A stretch of 61,440 nucleotides of DNA, taken from NCBI GenBank assembly GCA_964609975.1, contig CAZSTR010000006.1, forward strand, positions 1 to 61,440, given 5' to 3'. The translations under genes and the position numbers were made by a program. The stretch comes from UBA5905 sp964609975 (GTDB taxonomy: Bacteria > Bacillota > Clostridia > Oscillospirales > Acutalibacteraceae). Shown here in pieces: positions 24,644-31,985 of this stretch (position 1 is the stretch's first letter; the number at the start of each line of letters is the position of its first letter). The notes under the pieces are model-generated. The model was given only the letters and a program-made list of their open reading frames with translations. It did not search any database and was not told where the DNA came from.

Positions 24644-25765
24644 TCAGGATTTGACATTCTTTGTGAAGGGCTGCATAATCAGAAACACCAATCCGATAAG
24701 CAGCAGCGCGAACACAAGGAATATGATTCCCATCGCCGAAGCATAGGAGAAGGAATTGTATTCGAAGGCAAATTTCTGCATATAGGAAATAATTTCGTTG
24801 TCCGAGCTATAGAAGGTTTCCACGATGGTGAACACCAAATTCAGCAAAACCATCGGCGTCATCATCGGGATGGTGATGAACCAGAGGTTTTCCCACTCGG
24901 TGGCGCCATCCACGCGGGCGGCCTCATACAGAGAGCCGGAAATCGACTGCAAGCCCGACAGGAACAACAGAATCTGCACGCCGGAATGCCAAAGAATTTC
25001 AGTCAGCTTGTTGAGGAAAAACACCACCGCATTGGTGACCTTCGGGCCAATATACATGATGATGTCGTTGGGAAGGATGAAATCCACCACGGCCTGCATG
25101 GAGCTTTTGGTGATGTCCTGCGCCAACAGCTGCTGCATGATGAAGCCGCTTCCCAGCATCACCGGCAAAAAGCAAATCACCCGGAACAGCCCCCGGCCAC
25201 GCATTTTTCGGTTCAACAGCATCGCGATATAGAACGCAAAAACCGTGATGAGGCACATATTTACAAAGGCGTCCTTCAGCACCTCAAACAGCATGAACAG
25301 AATATCCGTTTCCTTCAGCAGAATACGGGAATATTCCTGAAAGCCTACAAATTCAATGGTATAGGTTTTCAAATCGGTGATTTCGCCCACGCTCAGGCGC
25401 AACGTCTGCACAAACGGATAGGCGAACAACAGCAAAAAGCCAATCAACCACGGCAACACAAAAATCAACCCGTACATGGTTTTGCGGCGGGCGATGGTCA
25501 TGAAGCGGGTGCTTTGCAGCTCATGCGCCCTTTCCCGCAGCTTTTTTTCCTTCTTTTCCAGCGCAATCCGCTGCTTTTCCAGCTTCGCCACCGGCGAATC
25601 GTCCACGCCCCCGGTGGTCTTCAGCCGCCGGATTTCCGTTTCCAGCGAAGCGCGCTGCTCCCGCAGAGCTTCCACCCGGCAGAGAATCGCCTCCCGCCGC
25701 TGGCGGCGGCGAAGCTGTCGTCCGGAAAGAGCGTTCTCCATTGTTTTTTCTCTTTTTTCTTTCAT
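24644..25765 (-). CDS. ABC sugar transporter permease (MalF type) with N-terminal coiled coil
   Basis: 373 residues. The C-terminal ~280 are a normal MalF-type permease with six membrane segments and an EAA loop (YEAARVDGATEWENLWFITIP). The first ~85 residues are highly charged and heptad-like (REAILCRVEALREQRASL, EKQRIALEKKEKKLRERA), an unusual cytoplasmic coiled coil. An in-frame ATG eight codons later is an alternative start. Partner of the next permease. Confidence 0.88.
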   Translation of the reverse strand: MKEKREKTMENALSGRQLRRRQRREAILCRVEALREQRASLETEIRRLKTTGGVDDSPVAKLEKQRIALEKKEKKLRERAHELQSTRFMTIARRKTMYGLIFVLPWLIGFLLLFAYPFVQTLRLSVGEITDLKTYTIEFVGFQEYSRILLKETDILFMLFEVLKDAFVNMCLITVFAFYIAMLLNRKMRGRGLFRVICFLPVMLGSGFIMQQLLAQDITKSSMQAVVDFILPNDIIMYIGPKVTNAVVFFLNKLTEILWHSGVQILLFLSGLQSISGSLYEAARVDGATEWENLWFITIPMMTPMVLLNLVFTIVETFYSSDNEIISYMQKFAFEYNSFSYASAMGIIFLVFALLLIGLVFLIMQPFTKNVKS

Positions 25766-25805
25766 GTGTGCTTCTTTTGCTCCCTTCCTGCCGCCTCGCG
25801 GCCGT

Positions 25806-27953
25806 TCAGCGCACCGTCAAAAAGCTTTTCGCCGCCACGGTCTGGCCGTCGCGCTCGATGGCTTTGTCGGTTCCGTTGACCAGCACGCGGGCGCCGTCGG
25901 TATAGGTGACGGTCACAAGGCCGTCCTCCGCCTTTTCATGGGAATATATCGCCACATCGCTCAGCGCGGAAATCGGCTCCAGCGTTTTCGTCGCCGTCAG
26001 AATCGTGTTCTCGATGGCGTCGAATTGCTGAACAAGCACTCCGTTGCTATAGCAATCCTTCAGCACAACGGCACTCTCCTCCGACACGGAAAAATAGGGC
26101 ACATAGCCATATTCCGCCCAGGTCAGCAGGGTTTTCTCAAAATCATCGGAGAAGTTTCCGGGGATTTCCGGTGTATAGGGAATATATCCGTGCAAAACCA
26201 TCTGCAGGAACGGCACATCGGAATCGAACAGGAAGCTTCCGGAGGAAGACTGGGGGATGTCGCAGAGAGCATCCGCATAGGCCAGCACATACTCGTTCGC
26301 GCCGCTGACCGTGACCGTATCCAGCTCGCCCGCGGCGGTTTTCAGCATCTGCTCCAGCGTCAGCAGGGCCTGAGTGCGGGTCAAGGTGTTTTTGTTGGCG
26401 CCGTTGGCATACAAGAGATGTCCGGCATCGTCCAGAGAAACCGCCGTGGCGTCATAATCCACAATTTTGTTCAAAAACTCGTTTTCAAAGCGCCTCTGCG
26501 CGGAGCGAATATCCATCAGCAGATTGCTCTCGTCCAGGTCGATATAGGTGCTGTTGTCCAGCGCCGAGGCCAAATCGTCCCGGCTGTATTCGCCGGAGCG
26601 ACTGTTCAGCGCCAGAAAAAAGTTTTCCTGCAGCTGCACTGTCATCCCCAGCTCTTTTCCGCCGCGAATCAGCTTCTGCAGACCGCTTTTCCCGCCGCAA
26701 ACACCCGCAGCAGAGAAGCTGGAGGGATACATGGCATATCCGGAATCCTGCCAGCCCATCAGATTGAGAAACACTGTTCCGCTTTTCTGCTCCGACAGCT
26801 TCTGCAGAGTTTTCAGTCCGTCCTCAAAGGTGGAAGCAGCCACACTCTCCTCCCAAAGAAGCACCGGCTTTTTGAGCGAAAGCAGATAATCCACGGAGAC
26901 GGAAATCTGCTTTTCCGATTTGTTCAACAGCCCGTTGTCCAGCAAAAACTGACGATAGGTGCGAGCCATGCCGCTGTAATTGGCATCCTCGCCGGAGAGG
27001 AAGGTATATTGCACCTGAAAGTCCGCCTCGGAGCGCTCCTTCGTGGGAACAATCATCTTTCCGCCGGAGGTTGCCTTCAGCTCATACAGGAACCGGAAGT
27101 TGAAGCTCGGACAAACGCGGGCGGCCTCATACACATATCCAAAGGGATACAGCGAAAGGGTAGTTTCCGCCGAGCCCTTTGTCACATTTCCCAGCAAAGC
27201 ACCGCTTCCCTGCTTGATACCGAAAACCGGCAGCATCACTGCTTCAACTCCCGCTTCCTCATCCCGCAGGAAGGCTTCATATGCCGTGAAATAATCGCAA
27301 TAAACCTGACGCTTATAGGCCACCGAGGAATCGCTCTCGTTTCGGTTCTTAAAGGGATACAGCGCGCCGCTTCCGTCGGGATAGAATATGTATCCATCCT
27401 CGCTGGACACCGATGCCCCAAAATACGGGAGCATCTCCAGCGTCACCAGCTTATAGGTGTCCTCCTCCCGCACCGACGCCGCCGGCACGGTGGCGATCAG
27501 CGTGTTTCCAGTCAGCGTGAAAACCACCTGAAAGAACAGTCCCGTTCCGTCGATTTCGATGTCGGCAACAACCCTTTCCCCATCCTGAGAATAGGTCGCC
27601 AGCACCATATCGTCGTTGCTATAGCTGACGAGAATATTGTTTTCTTCATCCGCATAGGTCACCGAAAACAGACAGAGCTTGTTGGCACTCTGCGTGTCGC
27701 TGTCCAGCGGAATCCCATAATATTCATCGGTCATGCCGCTATTCCAGGTTTTTCCGTTGCGGCTGTCCCGCACCTGGAAAAAGCCCATCTGCGCGTCAAA
27801 GGACCATTCCACATCTGACGCCTCTCCCATCACCGGCTTCCGGTCTGCTTCTGCGCCATAATCGGTCACGGCGGCACCGCCGCAACCAGCAAAATTCAGC
27901 AGAAGCACCGCCGCCGTCAGCAGTCCGAGGCATTTCATCCGTTTCATCTTCAT
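25806..27953 (-). CDS. DUF5696 lipoprotein
   Basis: About 715 residues. Signal peptide with lipobox FAGC (Cys near 24), then a large extracellular region without cysteines matching what I recall of DUF5696 proteins, including a beta-rich N-terminal half and a TIM-barrel-like C-terminal half (TVFLNLMGWQDSGYAMYP, ATAVSLDDAGHLLY). DUF5696 genes commonly sit in carbohydrate ABC clusters with YIP1 and NHL genes, as here. A glycosidase-like role is inference. The start is uncertain: ATGs at 27953, 27947 and 27938 all give the signal peptide, and none has a strong ribosome site. Confidence 0.72.
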   Translation of the reverse strand: MKMKRMKCLGLLTAAVLLLNFAGCGGAAVTDYGAEADRKPVMGEASDVEWSFDAQMGFFQVRDSRNGKTWNSGMTDEYYGIPLDSDTQSANKLCLFSVTYADEENNILVSYSNDDMVLATYSQDGERVVADIEIDGTGLFFQVVFTLTGNTLIATVPAASVREEDTYKLVTLEMLPYFGASVSSEDGYIFYPDGSGALYPFKNRNESDSSVAYKRQVYCDYFTAYEAFLRDEEAGVEAVMLPVFGIKQGSGALLGNVTKGSAETTLSLYPFGYVYEAARVCPSFNFRFLYELKATSGGKMIVPTKERSEADFQVQYTFLSGEDANYSGMARTYRQFLLDNGLLNKSEKQISVSVDYLLSLKKPVLLWEESVAASTFEDGLKTLQKLSEQKSGTVFLNLMGWQDSGYAMYPSSFSAAGVCGGKSGLQKLIRGGKELGMTVQLQENFFLALNSRSGEYSRDDLASALDNSTYIDLDESNLLMDIRSAQRRFENEFLNKIVDYDATAVSLDDAGHLLYANGANKNTLTRTQALLTLEQMLKTAAGELDTVTVSGANEYVLAYADALCDIPQSSSGSFLFDSDVPFLQMVLHGYIPYTPEIPGNFSDDFEKTLLTWAEYGYVPYFSVSEESAVVLKDCYSNGVLVQQFDAIENTILTATKTLEPISALSDVAIYSHEKAEDGLVTVTYTDGARVLVNGTDKAIERDGQTVAAKSFLTVR

Positions 27954-28028
27954 ATATAGGAGAATCCGACTCTGGCGCCGGTTCTCTTGACCGCCTTTCT
28001 GCAAAACTGCGCATCTTTTCACAAAGTC

Positions 28029-28652
28029 TCAATATTGCGAAAGGGAGATTTCACGCAACACCTCGCTGAACCAGGTCACCACCTGCACAGAGAGGGAAAT
28101 CACCATAATCGCCACCGCCCAAATCAGCACCACACTGACCAGGCTCAGCACCGCAATGCCCACGGTTTTCCAGAAGGAATAATCATTTTGTATCATCACG
28201 GCAAAAAAGACCAAAAGCACAATCCAAATCCATTTCAGCGAGGAAGCGCCGAAATAGAACTCACCCTCCGTCAAAGACAAAAACCGGGAGGCCACCATCG
28301 TCAGAGGAGTGATAAGAATATACGGAATAAAGGCATAGGACACGGTAAAGAAAATGGTTTTCAATCCGGTTTCGCCGCCGAGAATACTGGTCACGGCATA
28401 AATTCCCACAACCACCGTCAAGGTGGGAAGCAGAAGCCGTCCAACCTCCAGGAAAAGGCTTGTGTCCTGCAAGCGAATGTCCGCCAGAGGAGCATGAACA
28501 AAGGCCACATACAAATAGCGCACAACCAGCACAAGCAGCAACACCACAATCGGCGGAATCCAGGACAGCGCCGAGCCGCGGCGCTTTATCTGCAAATAAG
28601 CGTCCGACGGATGAAACACCATCAAAAGAGCTAAATCCAGGGCTTCCTTCAT
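28029..28652 (-). CDS. YIP1-family membrane protein
   Basis: 207 residues with about five hydrophobic segments and an N-terminal cytoplasmic FHPSDAYLQIKRRG motif typical of bacterial YIP1-domain proteins. The start overlaps the NHL gene stop (ATGA) and the stop lies close to the DUF5696 gene, so the three are a tight unit. Function in bacteria is unknown; a role in assembling or assisting the neighbouring transporter is a guess. Confidence 0.8.
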   Translation of the reverse strand: MKEALDLALLMVFHPSDAYLQIKRRGSALSWIPPIVVLLLVLVVRYLYVAFVHAPLADIRLQDTSLFLEVGRLLLPTLTVVVGIYAVTSILGGETGLKTIFFTVSYAFIPYILITPLTMVASRFLSLTEGEFYFGASSLKWIWIVLLVFFAVMIQNDYSFWKTVGIAVLSLVSVVLIWAVAIMVISLSVQVVTWFSEVLREISLSQY

Positions 28653-30127
28653 ATCCGGTTTTTCCCTCCTTCATACAGCTTATCCCGAATTCGGTTCGCA
28701 CGAGCGCGCAACCGGGTAATCACAAATAGCAACAACGCGATTGCCGCGATGAGCGCCATCGCCACCAACAGGAAATGGTCATTGATGATTTGGGTGCGAT
28801 GCTTTGCGAAAGCGTCGCTATAGCCCTTCATATCACCAACCTGATAAAACTGCTCCTCGGCTTCCTCATACATTCCCGTTTTGTAATAAATCTGTCCGAT
28901 ACGGCGGCGTGCCAGCGGATAATCCGGGCACAGGGTCGTGATATTCTGGAACACCCGCAGCGCTTTTTCATATTCACCGTCATAATATAGCGTGACCGCA
29001 TCATGAATCTGGGAGCAAAAGCCCGTCATGGAAAAGCGCTGAATATTCTGGCGTAGGGAATCCAGCACATAGATGTTGTTTTGGCTGTCCACGGCGATGG
29101 AGGAGGGCAAATCGAAATAGCCCAGATTGTCGCCGAGGCCACCGAAAACCGTGAGGATGTTACCTTCCCGGTCGTATTGATAAATACAGCCGCTTTTGGA
29201 ATCCAACGCGCTGATGATTCCGTTGGCGTCCGCGCAAAGGTCCACCATCCGGGGGTGCACATAGTCATTCCCCTCTGCGTCGATGCTGAACACCTCGCCG
29301 TAATAGCCGGTGGGATAGATGTTGTTTCCGTCTGTGTTCAGAATTCGAATCTGGTTCTTGCTGTCCGCGGACGCGGCCAAAAACTTTCCTTCGCTGTCGA
29401 AGGTGAAGTTAGTATAGGGCGGCGGGGTACGCTTGTCGATGCGGTCCATTTGCTCATCATTGAGCACAAAATCCAACAGCGTATACACAAGGCTGAAGCC
29501 CACCTTCGACGCACCGATATAGCCCTTGAATTCGTGATTGCGGTCGATGCTCATGAAGTTTTTGCCCACCAGCGTATAAATATAGCCGGTGCTACCCACG
29601 CCCACCTTCGTCGGAATGAAGCTATCCTCCGCCACATTGACCAACAACTCTGACTCCGGCTTGTAAAACTCATCCAGCAGAGTGCCATCCTGGGACATGG
29701 TCACGATGCGATAGTTTCCGCTGTCCGCCACATAAATCACATCGTTCTCATCCACAAAAACGCCCTGCGGCTCGCTGAAGGGGGACTCAGAGGCCATATA
29801 ATACACCGCCAGCGTCTCTCCCGCCGTGTTCATTTTCACAATTCGGTTGTTGCCGGTGTCGGCCACATACACCATGTCTTTTCCGTCAATGAACACATCC
29901 TGAGGCGAGGAAAAGGAAGTGATTTCCTCATCCTTCACATACGAAATCACCTCGTCCACAGCATAGGTCACCGGGATATACACCCGGCCCGTGCCGTTGG
30001 ATAGCTTCTCGTTCTTTTCGTCCACATAGACATAGTCCATCTGGAACTTCGTTCTGGCAGACGCCGGCAGGACCAACACGCCCAGGAGCGCCGCCACCAA
30101 AGCGATGGAAATCAATCGTTTCGTCAT
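28649..30127 (-). CDS. Membrane-anchored NHL beta-propeller protein with TPR tail
   Basis: 492 residues: signal peptide (LISIALVAALLGVLVLPASA), six or so NHL repeats (for example SPQDVFIDGKDMVYVADTGN and EPQGVFVDENDVIYVADSGN), a short TPR-like helical part (YYDGEYEKALRVFQNI, YKTGMYEEAEEQFYQV), and a C-terminal membrane helix with a positive tail. The propeller faces outside. NHL propellers bind glycans or proteins; here it probably supports glycan capture. Start at 30127 follows GGAAAGGG. Confidence 0.82.
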   Translation of the reverse strand: MTKRLISIALVAALLGVLVLPASARTKFQMDYVYVDEKNEKLSNGTGRVYIPVTYAVDEVISYVKDEEITSFSSPQDVFIDGKDMVYVADTGNNRIVKMNTAGETLAVYYMASESPFSEPQGVFVDENDVIYVADSGNYRIVTMSQDGTLLDEFYKPESELLVNVAEDSFIPTKVGVGSTGYIYTLVGKNFMSIDRNHEFKGYIGASKVGFSLVYTLLDFVLNDEQMDRIDKRTPPPYTNFTFDSEGKFLAASADSKNQIRILNTDGNNIYPTGYYGEVFSIDAEGNDYVHPRMVDLCADANGIISALDSKSGCIYQYDREGNILTVFGGLGDNLGYFDLPSSIAVDSQNNIYVLDSLRQNIQRFSMTGFCSQIHDAVTLYYDGEYEKALRVFQNITTLCPDYPLARRRIGQIYYKTGMYEEAEEQFYQVGDMKGYSDAFAKHRTQIINDHFLLVAMALIAAIALLLFVITRLRARANRIRDKLYEGGKNRI

Positions 30128-30173
30128 TGAGCTTTTCCCTTTCCGCCCTGCGAAAAGGTCCCTCCTATCTGCG

Positions 30174-31034
30174 TTATTTGATACCGGCATACACCATGGT
30201 TTCGATGACATTTTTCTGCATCGACAGGAACACAATGATCGATGGAATCAGCATCAGGAAGGACGCCGCAGCCGAAGCACCCGCGCGCGCCAGTCCGGAA
30301 CCGCCAATCGAGGACAAAGCATAGGGAATGAGCTTGAGCGAATCGTTGGTGATATACAAAAGAGAGGTGGAACTATCATTCCAGCAGTTCATGAAAGCAA
30401 ACACCACCAGCGTCGCAATCGCCGGCTTCAAAAAGGGAACCACAATTTTGCTGAAAATATAGGCCTCGTTGGCGCCGTCCAGCCGTGCCGCCTCCAAAAA
30501 CTCGTTGGGAAACTGCTCAATAAAGGTTTTTATAAGGAAAAAGTAGAAAGGGTTACAAAGCTTTGTGATGATAATGACCGCATAGGTGTCCACCAGATGT
30601 AGCTTGTTAATAATTACGAAGCTGGGAATCTGAATCACCGTTCCGGGATACATCAGCGCAATCATGATCAATCCAAACCAGAAGCCACCGGCCAGCACCT
30701 TGTGCTTCACAAGGCCGTAGGCACCCATGGTGCTCACCAGCACACACAAAACCACCGACACAATCGTGGTGAACACACTGTTAAACAGATACCGTACAAA
30801 GGGGACGGTGGAAGCATCCAGCGCGGAAAGCAGGTCCGAAAAGTTCTGGAGCGTGGGGCGCCGCACATAAAAATCCGGCGGGAATTTCACCAGCTCGTCC
30901 AGGGGCTTGAAGGAGGTCATCGCCGTATAATACAGCGGAAGCACAAACATCATCGCCAACACAATCATGAACAGATACAGCAGCACCCGGCAAATTTTTT
31001 GCTTTCTTGTCCAGGCCCGATAATTGACGGCCAT
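30174..31034 (-). CDS. ABC sugar transporter permease (MalG type)
   Basis: 286 residues, six membrane segments, EAA loop LEAARLDGANEAYIFSKIVVP. It starts at an ATG with GAGAGGAAGG upstream, 16 bases after its MalF-type partner. Together with the giant solute-binding protein this makes a second complete importer core without an ATPase. Confidence 0.9.
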   Translation of the reverse strand: MAVNYRAWTRKQKICRVLLYLFMIVLAMMFVLPLYYTAMTSFKPLDELVKFPPDFYVRRPTLQNFSDLLSALDASTVPFVRYLFNSVFTTIVSVVLCVLVSTMGAYGLVKHKVLAGGFWFGLIMIALMYPGTVIQIPSFVIINKLHLVDTYAVIIITKLCNPFYFFLIKTFIEQFPNEFLEAARLDGANEAYIFSKIVVPFLKPAIATLVVFAFMNCWNDSSTSLLYITNDSLKLIPYALSSIGGSGLARAGASAAASFLMLIPSIIVFLSMQKNVIETMVYAGIK

Positions 31035-31050
31035 ATGCCTTCCTCTCCTC

Positions 31051-31959
31051 TCAAATATCGGAAGCGAATAGCTTCCGACAAATCTTTCCGACGATATACA
31101 CCATCACGCAGAGCACCACCGCGCAGGCGCAGGCATAGCCCATTTCAAAACGGATGAATGCATGGTCATACAAGTGAATCGCCAGCGTGTGACCGGCATA
31201 GTTCGCGCTGGGCAAGCCGGCAAAGCTTACCGAAATATCGAACACGCCGAAAACCGCCGTGATGCCGGTGATGGAGGCAAACAGAAGCTGGGGCTTCATC
31301 TGGGGCAGGGTGATATACCAAAGCTCCTGTACCCGGTTGCGAATTCCGTCCACCATTCCCGCCTCATACAGCTCGCCCGACACGCCCTGCAAACCGGCCA
31401 GGAAGGTCAAAAAGCCGCTTCCGAGGCTTTGCCAAATATACAAAAGCATGATGATGGGCATGATCCAGTCCTTATCCGCCGAGAACATGATGGGTGTGCT
31501 GATGATTCCCAGCTTATACAGCACGCTGTTGATAATTCCGTAGCGGTCGTTGGAGAAAATCAGTCCCCAAATCGTCGCCATAGCACCGCCCGATGCGATG
31601 GAGGGCACATAAAAGGCCAGCGTGAAGGCGTTGCGGCATTTCAGCTGGTTAATGAGCCACGCCATGATAAAGGAGAAAATGAACGAAAAAGGGCCAATCA
31701 CCAGCGCAAACAATAGGGTGTTTTTGAAAGCGATGGCGAACTCCTCGTCGTGCATGAACAGTTGACGATAGTTGTCAATGCCCACCCAAACCGGGGAACT
31801 CATCATATCATAGTCTGTAAAGCTAAGAACCACCGCGGTTCCCACCGGAATCACCAGAAAAATGATAAACAGCACCAGAAAAGGGAGAAAAAACAGGGTT
31901 CCCGTGCCATAATTTTTCCACAGCGCTTTCAGAGGAGCCGTTTTCTGCAACGAGCTCAT
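31051..31959 (-). CDS. ABC sugar transporter permease (MalF type)
   Basis: 302 residues, six membrane segments, EAA loop YEAGMVDGIRNRVQELWYITLP. The start at 31959 has GGAGG six bases upstream. An ATG at 31989 overlapping the solute-binding gene stop (ATGA) is an alternative that would add ten residues and imply coupling. Confidence 0.9.
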   Translation of the reverse strand: MSSLQKTAPLKALWKNYGTGTLFFLPFLVLFIIFLVIPVGTAVVLSFTDYDMMSSPVWVGIDNYRQLFMHDEEFAIAFKNTLLFALVIGPFSFIFSFIMAWLINQLKCRNAFTLAFYVPSIASGGAMATIWGLIFSNDRYGIINSVLYKLGIISTPIMFSADKDWIMPIIMLLYIWQSLGSGFLTFLAGLQGVSGELYEAGMVDGIRNRVQELWYITLPQMKPQLLFASITGITAVFGVFDISVSFAGLPSANYAGHTLAIHLYDHAFIRFEMGYACACAVVLCVMVYIVGKICRKLFASDI

Positions 31960-31985
31960 ACTATTCCTCCGTTCCATTGCAGCCT

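Noticed and set aside
27954..28022. GTG start at 28022 for the DUF5696 gene
   Set aside because: It would put about 23 charged residues before the lipoprotein signal; an ATG at 27953-27938 is more plausible though its ribosome site is weak.
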